Assembly: GCA_023091735.1 (NCBI GenBank) | Contig: JALKBU010000074.1 | Location: forward strand, 1-64,000 | Direction: 5' to 3' | Length of the DNA stretch: 64,000 nucleotides | Source: Trichomonas tenax | Lineage: Eukaryota > Parabasalia > Trichomonadida > Trichomonadidae | Part shown: positions 19,833-28,514 of the stretch, piece after piece | How positions within the stretch are numbered: position 1 is the stretch's first letter | Layout: each line of letters opens with the position of its first letter | Translations under genes and position numbers: made by a program | Notes under the pieces: model-generated | Databases searched by the model: none | Told to the model about the DNA's origin: nothing | The model's input: only the letters and a program-made list of their open reading frames with translations

Positions 19833-21188
19833 TTACTGGAAATTCATTCCTTCAAATGTAGCCTTCAGTGACTTTGTCTGGAAGACAACGTGCTGGTTGT
19901 CGTCGGCGATTGAAAGGATGCCAGATTTGACAAGATAATAGCATTCTTCAACCTTTGACTTGTAAGTGACTTCCTTCTTTGGATTTGCAACATCCTTCAA
20001 GAACAAAACCACAGCCTTTGTGTTGTTTGCTGAGTACACAACGTTAGAAAGCCATTCTCTGTCTTTGAAGTCTATTTCATTCATTGTTTGCTGCATTGGG
20101 ATTCCATCCTTGATGTTATCGCGAACGAGAGCGAAAGCAGCACCATATCCACCGTACTTAGTGTGAATCTTCTTCACATCATTAATTGTGATTCCTGGCT
20201 CCTTAGAAATGCCCTCAACTTCTTCGAATGAGAGCTCTCCGAGGTAGAGTGATCTGCATGTAGGGATCTGAAGGACTTCCTGCATTAATGTTTGATCTGA
20301 GATTTCACAAACTGTTGGTGTGGACTTGTAAGACTCAGAGTACATTCTCAACTCTTGCAGTATGCTCTTGTATAACTCAGAGATGTTCTTATTCTCATTC
20401 TGGATGAATGTTTCTGGAGAAATAACGAAAACAACTGGTTTGAGCATAGAAAGTGCATCAATGGCCTCAAAAATGTTGCTGATTGTTGTTGTTGGGTCAA
20501 CTTCGAATCCATGAGCAATTTGCAATAATAATGCCGCAACTTTCTGAAGGTTTAGGTCCTTGAACTGGTAATGGATTGTCTTTGGAACAGTCTCCTTAAG
20601 AACAGTCAATGGTGTTAAAAGCTGTGTGACCTTCGCAACAGGAATTTCATCACCTCTTCCATCAATCTTTATCAATGACTGAAGGATCTGCGACTGAATG
20701 ATCTTCCTGATGTTGTCGAGAGAAGCTGTCTTGCTGATAAGCTGGAAATCGAAGATAAATGGAGTTCGTCCTTCTTCAATCAGTTCCGACGCAACAACAC
20801 GAATTGCACGTGTTTTTCCGTATCCACGTGGACTGTGAATGACTAAGAACTGATCAAATTGCTTTTGTCTGAGATATGCCCATAATCCGTATTTAAACTT
20901 AAGATTCCAGATGTAGCCGACCGGTTTTTCAATGTTAATTCTCTTTGCGAAGAAAAGCTTGTAAAATAATATTAATATAACAACAATTAAGAAAATTCCG
21001 AGGATGATGTACACGAAATTTGGTTTCCTGTATACCAGATTGTCTGGGTTATCATCAACTATAATTTTTTCGTGTATTTTTTTCTTCAATATAATTTTCT
21101 TGCGAACTTCGGCTTGGGGCGTTTCTGCCTTTTCGCCGTCGTCGATTTTGCCCTCTGGAAGTTGATTCACTTCTTCTGTTTCAGTCAT
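19833..21188 (-). CDS. Membrane-anchored P-loop NTPase
   Basis: 451 residues from MTETEEVNQL; the longer frame upstream overruns the promoter. A charged N-terminal 55 residues precede one membrane helix (about 59-80, YIILGIFLIVVILILFYKLF). A STAND/AAA-like P-loop NTPase domain follows, with Walker A SPRGYGKT at 119-126 and a hydrophobic Walker B-like strand (PVVFVISPE) later. The C-terminal third looks winged-helix-like. It resembles archaeal-type ATPase families, but no specific member is recognised. The domain should face the side opposite the short N-terminus. TGTCACTTTTATA at 21212-21224 is a good Inr match 24-36 bases before the ATG. Confidence 0.8.
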   Translation of the reverse strand: MTETEEVNQLPEGKIDDGEKAETPQAEVRKKIILKKKIHEKIIVDDNPDNLVYRKPNFVYIILGIFLIVVILILFYKLFFAKRINIEKPVGYIWNLKFKYGLWAYLRQKQFDQFLVIHSPRGYGKTRAIRVVASELIEEGRTPFIFDFQLISKTASLDNIRKIIQSQILQSLIKIDGRGDEIPVAKVTQLLTPLTVLKETVPKTIHYQFKDLNLQKVAALLLQIAHGFEVDPTTTISNIFEAIDALSMLKPVVFVISPETFIQNENKNISELYKSILQELRMYSESYKSTPTVCEISDQTLMQEVLQIPTCRSLYLGELSFEEVEGISKEPGITINDVKKIHTKYGGYGAAFALVRDNIKDGIPMQQTMNEIDFKDREWLSNVVYSANNTKAVVLFLKDVANPKKEVTYKSKVEECYYLVKSGILSIADDNQHVVFQTKSLKATFEGMNFQ

Positions 21189-21961
21189 TTTAGAAATAAA
21201 AATAACTTTTATATAAAAGTGACAGCGATAAAAAATTTTATTCCTTTGGATTTTTTTATAAACATCGACGAATCGCAGTTTCAAATTACAGCTCCTGAAC
21301 AAGGCTTTGTGATACCAATAACTTTGTCTGCTGTAAGGGAATATTATTTTGTAAATTTATAATTTGCTTTTGGCCTATTATAAGTCAAGTGCTATTCAAA
21401 GCTGGTTCTTATTTAAACATATGTTAATGTTATAATTCTTAAGAAATCAATTTTTCATAATCATTATTTTATTAATGATATTCGACTCAATAATCAATCA
21501 GTATAACAAGAACTCAAGTTGTATATGAATGTAGTTAAGTAACAATAATGAATTATAACATATTTTATAATATACTTTGAATAGCAAGTTGTGATCAAAG
21601 GTATAAAAAGAACTATTTAATTCAATATTTATGAAAAAATATTAATGCAAAAATCAGCAAAACAAAGAAGATTTAATTACTACATAAGAAAAGAGGATAT
21701 TTTACAAATCAACAATAGCTGTTATGGCCAAAATATTTCAATATCAAAATTATTTCATGATATATCAGATTTAATGATAGATTTAATATTAATGGATGAT
21801 GAATATAATAGAAATATAGTTGTTTTGGCTCAAAAACACTCAATTTCAAAATTGAAATATAATTTCATGATATATCAGATTTAATGATGGATTTACAATC
21901 AATGTATGATGGATATAATAGAAATATAGTTGTTTTGGTTCAAAAACGAGTGTTTGAGAGA
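21189..21961. other. Intergenic region with a direct duplication
   Basis: No convincing gene is present. A frame at 21645-21884 encodes a low-complexity Asn/Ile-rich peptide that runs through the repeat and is probably not real. The duplication itself is listed separately. Confidence 0.45.
21753..21948 (+). repeat. Two-copy direct repeat upstream of eL37
   Basis: About 86 bases at 21753-21838 recur at 21863-21948 with roughly eight differences, at an offset of 110. Both begin TTTCATGATATATCAGATTT and end near GTTTTGG(C/T)TCAAAAAC. The second copy ends about 13 bases before the conserved eL37 promoter block. Confidence 0.8.
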
Positions 21962-21999
21962 GGACGATAAAAGCGGCGGTTTTGGCCTGCCTTTCTCGA
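21962..21999 (+). promoter_or_regulatory. M3 plus M5 core promoter of eL37
   Basis: GGCGGTTT at 21975-21982 fits the T. vaginalis M3 consensus, and CCTTT at 21990-21994 fits M5, the Inr substitute. The ATG follows at 22000. The block closely matches the one in front of eS8. Confidence 0.65.
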
Positions 22000-22245
22000 A
22001 TGGGTGCTGGTACTCCATCCTTTGGTCCAAGACACAACAAGTCACACACAATCTGCCGCCGCTGTGGCAACCGCTGCTTCCACATTCAGAAGGGCAAGTG
22101 CGCCAAGTGCGGATACCCAGATGCTACAATGCGCCACTACGACTGGGAAAAGAAGGCCCACCGCAAGCGTTCTCAGGGTTCTGGCGAAATGCGCCACCTC
22201 AAGGTTACATTTGCTAAGCTCCAGCGCGCTTATACTCCAAAATAA
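22000..22245 (+). CDS. RPL37: 60S ribosomal protein eL37
   Basis: 81 residues starting [17 protein letters not shown]. The frame extends upstream through a TTG that I rejected, because the family start is at this Met. The zinc-ribbon cysteines C19, C22, C34 and C37 (CRRCG, CAKCG) are intact. The [11 protein letters not shown] and GSGEMRHLK blocks are characteristic of eL37, a large-subunit protein that binds 5.8S/25S rRNA. The length is somewhat below animal eL37 (about 97) but the core is complete. The stop reads TAAA. Confidence 0.95.
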   Translation: MGAGTPSFGPRHNKSHTICRRCGNRCFHIQKGKCAKCGYPDATMRHYDWEKKAHRKRSQGSGEMRHLKVTFAKLQRAYTPK

Positions 22246-22544
22246 ATGCTTTTAAATATGCTGTGTAACTCATTCTACTATTTTAACACGAAATTTCAAA
22301 TCCATTCATAATCAAAGTCTTATTTTTATACATAGAATCTTACAATTCTGATTTATCTTTTTTTCATTTTTTATTGAAATCTCTCTTATATCAAACTATT
22401 TGAATCAAGTTCAATCTTTGAAATCTAGAGGTAGCAAATTGAAAATATTTATAAGATCATATAATCATAATGTAATTATGGTTTTTTTTACAATTTATTT
22501 TTGAGATAATATATTTTCTGTGTTAACAGAAATAGTATATGCAT
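22246..22544. other. Convergent intergenic region, no gene seen
   Basis: About 300 AT-rich bases between the 3' ends of eL37 and the Myb/SANT-like gene. Nothing else was recognised. Confidence 0.4.
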
Positions 22545-23228
22545 TTATTGTTCGGCGACCTGGAAGAAACAATCTTCTGGATTCTTGTCCAGGCTGAGCT
22601 TGTTGCTCGGTGCCGGAATAACAATATCGCGACCTGTTCTGATCTGTAGATCATCAACCTTAAGATCTGGGCGCTCTTGTCCCATTCTCCTTGCCTTTTC
22701 TGCCAATAAAGCAGCGCGGCGGACAAGAAGTGATTGCTTGCGTTTGAAGCACTGCTGACGCATGTAATCGATGGAAACGATCGAAGGAATAGTTATCTCT
22801 TTTGCCTGGGCTTCTGAAATTTCGTACTTTTCGGCGTTTACCTTTCTAACTTTGTTCCATTCTTCAGGGCTGCGATCCCAGCGAGCATTGACGAGAACAC
22901 CACCCTTAAAGAGATATTCTCCATCTCCTTTGCCCTTCTGAATTTGCTCTGCGATAATGTCATTGTCTTTTTGAATCTGAATTGGGTCAGCACGAATGCC
23001 ATCGTACTCAGAAAGCGCTTGCTTCCTGATAATTCGGCACATTGTCGTTCTCAAAGCGGCGCGATTCCTCCATGGAAGATATTGAGTCATATGGTCCCAA
23101 GCAGTGAGGCCAAACTTCATGGCAATCTTCTGGAGGACAGCGAGTTCAGCCGTGTTCTGCTCGCCGACGAAGAGATGAACAAGATAGCCGGATTCAGCCT
23201 TGCTATCTTTAGGAGAACCCTCACTCAT
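22545..23228 (-). CDS. Myb/SANT-like protein
   Basis: 227 residues from MSEGSPKDSK; the longer frame upstream runs through the promoter. Residues about 20-75 (VLQKIAMKFGLTAWDHMTQY, then LPWRNRAALRTTMCRII) have the spaced tryptophans and third-helix pattern of a single Myb/SANT repeat. The rest is helical and basic, with a Lys/Arg-rich run (RQQCFKRKQSLLVRRAALL). It could be a transcription factor or a chromatin subunit; the specific family is not recognised. The upstream region is unusually GC-rich and contains E2F-like sites, suggesting cell-cycle control. Confidence 0.65.
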   Translation of the reverse strand: MSEGSPKDSKAESGYLVHLFVGEQNTAELAVLQKIAMKFGLTAWDHMTQYLPWRNRAALRTTMCRIIRKQALSEYDGIRADPIQIQKDNDIIAEQIQKGKGDGEYLFKGGVLVNARWDRSPEEWNKVRKVNAEKYEISEAQAKEITIPSIVSIDYMRQQCFKRKQSLLVRRAALLAEKARRMGQERPDLKVDDLQIRTGRDIVIPAPSNKLSLDKNPEDCFFQVAEQ

Positions 23229-23233
23229 TCTTT

Positions 23234-23312
23234 GGCGGGATTTTTGGTAAACGTACACTTTTCTCAATTTGCCCGCCGAAATTTGAGAGAGGACTTCTCA
23301 AAAATCCCGCGC
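23234..23312 (-). promoter_or_regulatory. E2F-like GCGGG sites upstream of the Myb/SANT-like gene
   Basis: Three sites sit within 80 bases: GGCGGGATTTTT (23234-23245), TTTGCCCGCCGAAA (23268-23281) and AAAAATCCCGCGC (23300-23312). The middle one resembles the eukaryotic E2F/DP consensus, and the outer two are inverted copies of each other. Function is inferred from sequence only. Confidence 0.45.
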
Positions 23313-25304
23313 AACAATTTAGTTTATTTAATTATTTTATTTATAATGATTACATTTCTGTGTTTTTGTCACGTAAATATATATTTTGCTATGTAAAATA
23401 TTCAAAATTATTTTTGACACACTGCATTTATTTTCTCCTAAATCAACCACAAAAACATATTTTAATTTTATGAGATTGAACTCAATGATACTATATAAAT
23501 CATATATTAATAATATAAATAAATAATTTAGATTCTATCTATCATTGTGTTTAGTTGAGCGAGTTATTTGAAATGACTAAATCGTCATGTAAATTCTCAA
23601 ATACGACACGTAAATCTTTGAAAATTTTTAATTATTTTTGTCAAATAAAGTAATTATTTATGACATTTTGTCTAATATTTTGACATAATATGACATGTAA
23701 TCTGATCGGTTTGCAATGTAATCATTCAAAAATCTGACACGCAAAAAATGAGGTCTTTCCACTCCCAAAAAATGATATTTTTAAAATTGTATTAAGCAAT
23801 ATAGATTCTCTACTGAGAGTACTATCTAATGGAAGAATAAAAAATAGGTCAAATTTTCGCTTTTTGAATCTGACAGCCAAAAATGTTAGACTCTATATGC
23901 TATATAAATTAATATTCCAGAGCATCTAAGCCAAATAATTCAGAAAAGTAACGTTTTCTGACACAATGCCAAAAAAGTGATATTTTAAAAAAATTATTAG
24001 AATTTTATTTTTCGGCAGCATTTTAATAATTATTTTGGCAGAGGGTAATAATCAAATCTGCAAAAATTCTAAATTTTACATGAAATTTCCAATTACCTGT
24101 CTAAAAAAACATAATTTTGAGTTTTTAGATGTGAATATATAAATTCATGCGTATCATGGGTTATTTTACATCTTCTATATATGCATACGATAAGCTTAGA
24201 TCTTTGATATCAATATGTTAAAGTAATTTGGTCTTCAATATCAAGGATGGTCAAATTCAGATCAACTTATTGCGATTTGCGAGGTAAATACGTAATTAAC
24301 TAACACTGATATGATCGTATGTAGATGGATAAATTAACTGCTTATTATTAAGCTCTTATCTCTGATTTTGAATTTGATCATATTTTGTTTTGCATGATTT
24401 TTGCTTTTATACTTTAGATTATAGAAATCCAACTAATTAGCAGCATAATGATGTGCTTACGAGGATACAAAAAGCATTGCATTAAAATAACGTATTTTTA
24501 TAAAAAACACGTTATTTTCATGTTGATGAGCCATGTCAAGACCTCAATGAAGATCGACTCTTGATGGTTTCGGTACTGCTTGTTATTGTGACATCAATCG
24601 TTTTCAGTTTTTATGAAAATGCGCTTTTTCCCCGCTTGTTTAGAAATTTATCCAATGGAGATAAACTTCAACACCCAATGTATCCAATGCAACTAACAAA
24701 AGTTTACGTGCACATCAACTTCAAACAATTTTGCATACTTTTAGTTCACTCATAATTTTTTTTTCCTCAACAATCTTATCAATGTTAAAGCTTTATCACG
24801 TTTATTTGTATACTTTACTAAATAGCATTATTGTACTTTGCAAAAGAACTTTTTATTCAAGAACAATTTTTGAATCAGAATATAATTGTAAAAAATGTTA
24901 AAATAGAAAATGACGTAATAATAGCTTACTTTGCAAAATTCGGATATGATGAAATAATTGATAGTTTTTCAATAGATAATTCGAGAAAAACTAAAAGTTC
25001 GTAATTTTGAAATCTGGTGAACTAGCAAATGAAGCTTAGTGGTAGAGGTTATTATATTGTTAATCTTTACCCTTCAGTACAGTAATATTTATTCTGAATT
25101 TCAAAGTATTGTTTCTTTTGTGATTTTGAAAGTAATATGTGGAATACACTGACATTAAATATAAGATGAGCATGTAATAAATATAAAAATTTGAGAATTA
25201 TTTTTCATATTTTTGGAACTTTTAAATTGTTAGCTGAAAGTTAAGGGCTATAAAGGATTTGATGTATATAAGTGGGTGGCAGAAAAAGCAACAGAAAATA
25301 AAAA
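23313..25304. other. Long intergenic region, no gene recognised
   Basis: About 2 kb. From 23570 to 23750 several TGACATGTAA-type words occur (CGTCATGTAA, CGACACGTAA, TGACATGTAA). A near-palindrome lies at 24484-24518. Short frames such as 24561-24755 have no coding support. A short stretch near 24908-25005 reads like a decayed repeat protein, but too weakly to call. Confidence 0.45.
24484..24518. repeat. 35-base near-palindrome
   Basis: AAAATAACGT at 24484-24493 and ACGTTATTTT at 24509-24518 are exact reverse complements. The middle, ATTTTTATAAAAAAC, is also nearly self-complementary. Confidence 0.7.
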
Positions 25305-26819
25305 ATGAGTTCTCGCTCTTCGAGGACTCCATTAAAATCTTCGAAGAGCCAATCGAGCAAATCAAGCGTGTCCTCTACTTCAGCTAACACAAAGGCTGTC
25401 CAGAAAGATGCATTCTTCATCGAGAAACTCAAACAACGAGAAATTGATCTCGCAATGCATAGAAAGAAACTCGAAATAGCAAAGCAAAGGCATTTGAAGA
25501 ACGTAGAGATCTTTGAATCAGAGCGAAATAGGATATTCGCGTGCTATAATAACGCTTCTGTTGAGCCATTTCAAATCTCGAAGAAGAACGTTACTCAAGC
25601 AGAGATAGAAAACATCAATAAAAATCAAGACTACATACGCCAGTTATTCAATGACATACATCAGCAATACTTATTCTCACAGAAAGAACTTGATGATGCA
25701 CAAAATTACTCTCAAGAAGTCGCAACGAACGAAAACTCACTCGAAAATATAAACACTGCCGAGAAAGATGTCAAAGGAAAGAAATATATCGTAGAACAAT
25801 TTAAGCAATTACTTGATAGGATCAATAACGATACTATTCCAAGAGAATCAAGTATTTTTGATCTGGAAGTCAAAGCAAACAAAATGGATGACGAATACCA
25901 AGCGATTTTAGCTCAAAAAGCAGAAACCAACAGAAATCTCAAATTCGCACAGAGAAAGTATAAAAACGCGTTAAAATGGCAAAGTAGTGTTCAGCATCAG
26001 AATAAGAAGATCGAAGAAGAAAACAAACTTGCAAAAGCGTCATTAATCGATGAACTGCGCCTTCAAGAAGAGTTAAACAGGAGAGAAGAGGAATTAAAGA
26101 ATCTCGAAAATTCGTTACAGGAGAAAGTTGCATCAAACGATGTCATTGTTAAGCATATTCAAGATCTTAGAAAATCAACGATCGACATGGATACACAGCG
26201 CAGATCAAAGGAGGCAAACCTCGGTGGTGCAGAGCGAAATGAAGCACCAACAGCAACAGAACTCGAATCGTTGAAATTCGAAGTTGAAAGAGCTAAATTT
26301 AGAGCAAATGAGTTAGAAAAGATGATAGAAGATATGAAATTTGATCCTAACTCTAATTCCAAGATATCAGAGCTCAAAGATCAACTTGAAGAAGCAAAAG
26401 TTGAAAATTCGCAATTATTGGAAACAGCAAATTCTATTTCACAGGACGATAATGATGAGCTTAAGAATAAGGTTACAGCTAAAATCAAAGAGATTGCTAA
26501 ATTGCAATCAATGATATTGAACGAAGAAGTGTTAGAAGCAAGAAGTTTCAAGATAAAGAATGATGCACGTGCTCAATTTGCGCTTGAACGCTCTGTAAGG
26601 CAGAGAACAGCCGCTTTGAACTACATGGAAGAAGATATTGAAAATGATGAAAGCGCATTGGTCCAAGCAGAGGATGAAATCAAGAGAGAGAAGAACCTCA
26701 TCCTGACAAAGATTGCACATGTCGATAAAATGCTTGATTTGTATAGATTGCAGAAACAAGACGCAGATGAGCGTCTTATCACTATTCAGAATCAATTTGC
26801 GAAGCTCAAATCGCAGTAA
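25305..26819 (+). CDS. Coiled-coil protein, unrecognised
   Basis: 504 residues. A Ser-rich basic head (MSSRSSRTPLKSSKSQSSKS) is followed by coiled coil from about residue 45 to the end, broken around residues 85-100 and 300-330. No motor, membrane or enzyme motif is visible. Such proteins are typical of trichomonad cytoskeletal structures (costa, axostyle, pelta) or basal bodies, but placement is inference. The leader is short and A-rich without a clear Inr. The stop reads TAAA. Confidence 0.75.
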   Translation: MSSRSSRTPLKSSKSQSSKSSVSSTSANTKAVQKDAFFIEKLKQREIDLAMHRKKLEIAKQRHLKNVEIFESERNRIFACYNNASVEPFQISKKNVTQAEIENINKNQDYIRQLFNDIHQQYLFSQKELDDAQNYSQEVATNENSLENINTAEKDVKGKKYIVEQFKQLLDRINNDTIPRESSIFDLEVKANKMDDEYQAILAQKAETNRNLKFAQRKYKNALKWQSSVQHQNKKIEEENKLAKASLIDELRLQEELNRREEELKNLENSLQEKVASNDVIVKHIQDLRKSTIDMDTQRRSKEANLGGAERNEAPTATELESLKFEVERAKFRANELEKMIEDMKFDPNSNSKISELKDQLEEAKVENSQLLETANSISQDDNDELKNKVTAKIKEIAKLQSMILNEEVLEARSFKIKNDARAQFALERSVRQRTAALNYMEEDIENDESALVQAEDEIKREKNLILTKIAHVDKMLDLYRLQKQDADERLITIQNQFAKLKSQ

Positions 26820-26964
26820 AATGTTGTTTATATTTCTTTTCTTAAAGCATGAAAATTATATTTCAATTATTTTTTCATCTAAGTCAAAATATTTTGTTTG
26901 TTCTAAGTGCTGTTCATGTGTATGAAAAAACTTTGATTATTTCATCTAAGAATTAGCAAATAAT

Positions 26965-27558
26965 TTATTTCTTCTTAGCGATCTTCTCGGAGTAGAAAGC
27001 GAGTTCCTCACCCTCAAGGATGTAACCATCAGCACGACCGCACTGACCTGGGCGGGATGTGATGACAGCGAGGAGACGACCCTGGTCGAACTCAGCGATG
27101 AGTTCTGGGGCGACAACACCACCATCCTTGTTAGCAGCCCAGCGCTGTGTCATCTTGTCTGTGACCTTCTCTGGCTTGACATACTGGGACTTGCCGAGAG
27201 CCTTGCCGAACTGGCGTTCGTACCACTGCTTGAATGGGGCAGCATCGATGGAAACGACGGAGCCACGAGCAAGTGTGTTTGTACGGACGAGATCGTTATC
27301 AGCTGGGTGATATGTAACGTTAAGGATACGTGTCTTGCGTGTGCAGTTCTCAGAGGCCCAAGCGAATGTGCCTGTCTCAAGGCGGAGAGCACGCATCTTG
27401 AGGTTGCCACCACGAACGCGGACGGCGTGGATTCTCTTCTCACCGATACGTGTCTGGGCGGATGGACGGCCAGCAAGGAAATTACGCTTCTTACGCCAGG
27501 CGGTGGAGCGAGCGCCTGATTTTGTGTGCTTAAGGTCTCCCATACGTGTGATACCCAT
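26965..27558 (-). CDS. RPS8: 40S ribosomal protein eS8
   Basis: 197 residues beginning MGITRMGDLKHTKSGARST. Family blocks are clear: KKRNFLAGRPSAQTRIGEKR, VRVRGGNLKMRALRL and RILNVTYHPADNDLVRTNTL near the middle, and ITSRPGQCGRADGYILEG near the end. This small-subunit protein binds 18S rRNA. The full family core is present and codon use is biased to C/G-ending codons, as expected for a highly expressed gene. The stop reads TAAA. Confidence 0.97.
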   Translation of the reverse strand: MGITRMGDLKHTKSGARSTAWRKKRNFLAGRPSAQTRIGEKRIHAVRVRGGNLKMRALRLETGTFAWASENCTRKTRILNVTYHPADNDLVRTNTLARGSVVSIDAAPFKQWYERQFGKALGKSQYVKPEKVTDKMTQRWAANKDGGVVAPELIAEFDQGRLLAVITSRPGQCGRADGYILEGEELAFYSEKIAKKK

Positions 27559-27595
27559 TTTTCGAAAAGGAGGACCAAAACCGCTTTTTGACGAT
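27559..27595 (-). promoter_or_regulatory. M3 plus M5 core promoter of eS8
   Basis: On the minus strand AGCGGTTT (27578-27585) fits M3 and CCTTT (27566-27570) fits M5, just before the ATG. Spacing and flanks (AAAAGCGG, TTTTGG, TCGA) closely parallel the eL37 promoter. Confidence 0.65.
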
Positions 27596-28514
27596 AAAGA
27601 GCATAATCACTTTTTTCTTTTATTATTCTATATTTACTATATACATGGTCTTCAGATTAATTTTTCATCGAAATATCCTTCATATCTCCATTATTCGAGA
27701 ATATCAAGATATTCATCATCTAAATTCGACACTTTAAATATTATTGACATATTACATTTCATGAAAAATATTAAGGCTTTAAGTGTTGTTCGATAATTCC
27801 ATATTATATTTTTTCAAATATATATATTTCATTTTTAGGTTCCTATATTACATGCTATGAAAGTATGAGTGTCAGGAAATATGGCAAATCAATGTTGACA
27901 TTGTTATATAAAATTAGATTTTAAAGTATCAATTTACTCATTGTCAATATGATAAAACTGTGTTGTCAATACAGGCTTATTATGTGTATTGATAGTTAAG
28001 TATTTTTGTTCAATAATTTCGATTTTCAAGATATGAAATCGATAACAATAGTTTATATTAAAAGCATATTCATAAATTTTCAAATAAATAACTATGATAT
28101 GCATTGAACGTCTTAAAAGCATTTTTTATACCATTTCAAATTACCAATTAAATCAATCATCAATTCTATCAGATGTGACATTACCAAGATTAGAAAAAGC
28201 GATCTGTCATCTCCTGACTGTCAAAGACTTTTAATCAAAAATCTCTAAGCTCACTCTCATATGGAAATCACTTTTTGAAACTAAATATGTAACAAACAGC
28301 TCCTGAAGAAGCGTTTTGCACAAGGGTTATGCATGGAAATGACTGATCAAGAAAATGAATCTCCAACTTTTCACTTTTCTTTGATATTTGAAGACATCAA
28401 TGCGTATAAAAATGATAGAACAAAAATCAGCAAAATCTAATTTTTTTTTGAAAAATTTTTGATTATGCGGTATAAAAAAAACAGCAAAAAATGACCCAAA
28501 TTTCGCTGTAAGTG
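27596..28514. other. Divergent intergenic region, no gene seen
   Basis: About 920 AT-rich bases between eS8 and the large orphan gene. I see no sustained frame, repeat or RNA gene. Confidence 0.45.

Noticed and set aside
24299..24325. Trichomonad intron signals (ACTAACAC and GTATGT)
   Set aside because: They are in the wrong order and not inside any coding frame.
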